Assembly: GCF_002910905.1 (NCBI RefSeq) | Contig: NZ_NEUE01000232.1 | Location: 1-40,215 of the forward strand | Length of the DNA: 40,215 nt | Origin: Streptomyces sp. SM11 | Lineage (GTDB): Bacteria; Actinomycetota; Actinomycetes; Streptomycetales; Streptomycetaceae | Direction of reading: 5' to 3' | In this document: piece by piece, positions 39,369 through 40,215 of the stretch | Layout of the letters: each line of letters opens with the position of its first letter | Position numbering within the stretch: the first letter of the stretch is position 1 | Program-made: the position numbers and the translations under genes | Notes under the pieces: generated by a model | Told to the model about the DNA's origin: nothing | Databases searched by the model: none | The model's input: the letters and a program-made list of their open reading frames with translations, nothing else

Positions 39369-39875
39369 TCAGGGCAGCACGGCATCGACCGACAGTCGGG
39401 TGCGCGGGCGCCGGATCAGCAGCACGCTCAGGGACAGAAACGCCAGGTCGCGGATGATCTCCCTGGCGTACTGGGTCTGACCGGGATCAACCGCTCCGCC
39501 TCCGCCGAAACACCCGCAGTCGATGCTCATCCCCCGGGCCCACGCCTGGATGATCGCCACGAGGAACGCTACAAGCAGAAGGGCGGAGAGCGCTGCGGCG
39601 AATCTCGTCATCAACCCGGTGGCCAGCAGCACGGCCAGTGCGAGCTCCAGGACCGGAAGGCCGTAGCCGACCGCATGGACCAGCCCCTCGGGAAGAGCGC
39701 GGTAGGCGCGGACGGCGTACACCGAAGTCTCCGGATGCAGGAACATCGCCCAGCCGGCCCAGCACCACACACCGGCCAGAGCGATACGCGCACCCGTGCC
39801 GATCCACGGAGAGCGCAAGAGCGACAACCAGTGTCTGCCTGAACCGCCCCGTGTCGAATAGAGACTCGATTTCAT
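39369..39875 (-). CDS. MauE/DoxX-like membrane protein with IS-derived N-terminus
   Basis: This 168-residue protein has four membrane segments (ARIALAGVWCWAGWAMFLHP, LPVLELALAVLLATGLMTRF, ALSALLLVAFLVAIIQAWAR, AFLSLSVLLIRR). The conserved MSIDCGCFGGGGA cysteine motif of MauE proteins lies between segments 3 and 4. MauE helps fold or reoxidise disulfide partners, and the downstream gene here is DsbA-like. The ATG at 39875 and about 12 codons (MKSSLYSTRGGS) lie inside the left end of an IS3-family element that begins at 39840. The native 5' end has therefore been replaced. The native part begins near RHWLSLLRSPW. The protein may still be made if transcription starts within the IS. Confidence 0.8.
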   Translation of the reverse strand: MKSSLYSTRGGSGRHWLSLLRSPWIGTGARIALAGVWCWAGWAMFLHPETSVYAVRAYRALPEGLVHAVGYGLPVLELALAVLLATGLMTRFAAALSALLLVAFLVAIIQAWARGMSIDCGCFGGGGAVDPGQTQYAREIIRDLAFLSLSVLLIRRPRTRLSVDAVLP

Positions 39876-40215
39876 GAAAGGATCGAGTCATGGCACGACC
39901 TTCCCGTTATCCGCTTGAGCTCCGCCGTCGTGCGGTGCGCATGGCCGCCGAGGTGCGCGGCGACTACCCGACCGAGACGGCCGCCCTGCAGGCGGTCGCG
40001 GAGAAGCTCGGTATCGGCTCCCGCGAGACGCTGCGGAACTGGATCAAGCAGCACGAGATCGACGCGGGGACACGGCCGGGGACGACGACGGAGGAATCGG
40101 CCCAGCTCAAGGCGCTGAAGAAGGAGGTCGCCGAGCTGAAGCGGGCGAACGAGATCCTGAAGGCGGCGGCGAGTTTCTTCGCGGCCGAGCTCGACCGGCC
40201 ACACACACGCTCGTA
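39840..40215 (+). mobile_element. IS3-family insertion sequence, left end (continues beyond window)
   Basis: The left boundary is placed at TGAACCGCCCCG (39840), a typical terminal inverted repeat start for actinomycete IS3 elements. It is followed by an inverted repeat GACTCGAT/ATCGAGTC (39863-39870 with 39882-39889) and the OrfA gene. The right end is outside the window. Confidence 0.7.
39890..40215 (+). CDS. IS3-family transposase OrfA (3' end at window edge)
   Basis: The first transposase gene starts at ATG 39890, directly after the inverted repeat. The helix-turn-helix is RYPLELRRRAVRMAAEVRGD and AVAEKLGIGSRETLRNWIKQ. A leucine-zipper-like coil, ESAQLKALKKEVAELKRANE, then ILKAAASFFAAELDRPH follows, the usual OrfA end. 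The last visible bases (TA) would complete a stop if followed by A or G, which fits the normal OrfA length. OrfB, made by frameshifting, lies beyond the window. OrfA binds the terminal repeats and helps form the OrfAB transposase. Confidence 0.9.
   Translation, partial: MARPSRYPLELRRRAVRMAAEVRGDYPTETAALQAVAEKLGIGSRETLRNWIKQHEIDAGTRPGTTTEESAQLKALKKEVAELKRANEILKAAASFFAAELDRPHTRS

Overview
The window is very GC-rich, with codon use, GTG starts, GGAGG-type ribosome binding sites and gene families typical of Streptomyces or a close actinomycete. It looks like accessory (chromosome-arm-like) DNA: metabolic and regulatory modules are separated by decayed genes, IS remnants and chimeric junctions. 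No rRNA, tRNA or CRISPR array was seen.

Layout. (1) 1-585 is the 3' part of an ECF sigma factor, converging on a four-gene minus-strand operon (5032 to 582): SAM methyltransferase, cysteine-synthase-like PLP enzyme, ATP-grasp ligase and MFS exporter. The first three genes overlap by 4 nt at each junction. It looks like a compact NRPS-independent amino-acid/dipeptide pathway with its exporter. (2) 5409-10170 holds a very large assimilatory nitrate reductase fused to a CysJ-like diflavin reductase, followed by a small P-loop kinase/ATPase. (3) 10313-13050 is a scrap yard. It contains two 3' remnants of uppP with the same upstream junction, a truncated transposase ending in a 24-bp fold-back, a frameshifted endonuclease/exonuclease/phosphatase gene, a MazG-like gene with a G-run frameshift, three 11-bp tandem repeats, and an ATP-grasp fragment fused to the end of a LysR gene. 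(4) 12922-15214 is a divergent LysR/TDT-transporter pair. (5) 15263-17614 is a TetR-controlled module: a class I methyltransferase divergent from a GliT/HlmI-like FAD oxidoreductase, with three copies of a TGACC-n3-GGTCA-type operator. A DrrAB-like ABC exporter follows, lying between 23-bp direct repeats, then a Rossmann-like unknown protein. (6) 21077-24312 is a stress/detoxification-like run: NmrA-type protein, alpha/beta hydrolase, a frameshifted SnoaL-like gene and an F420-reductase-like dinucleotide-binding protein. An IS OrfA scrap and a lectin-domain scrap follow. (7) 25113-30251 (minus) is an oligopeptide/oligosaccharide-type ABC importer, including a fused permease-ATPase. It is divergent from a 595-residue TetR-LacI fusion regulator, followed by a GH3 glycosidase with a perfect LacI-type operator upstream and an M20 amidohydrolase. 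(8) 36281-38380 is a second TDT/LysR pair in which the LysR is decayed. (9) 38506-39875 is a DsbA-like thioredoxin and a MauE-like membrane protein whose start codon is supplied by the left end of an IS3-family element running off the window.

The three most interesting points are the TetR-LacI double regulator next to a matching operator, the TetR/methyltransferase/dithiol-oxidase-like module (a plausible thiol or dithiol protection system), and the methyltransferase-PLP-ATP-grasp-MFS operon.
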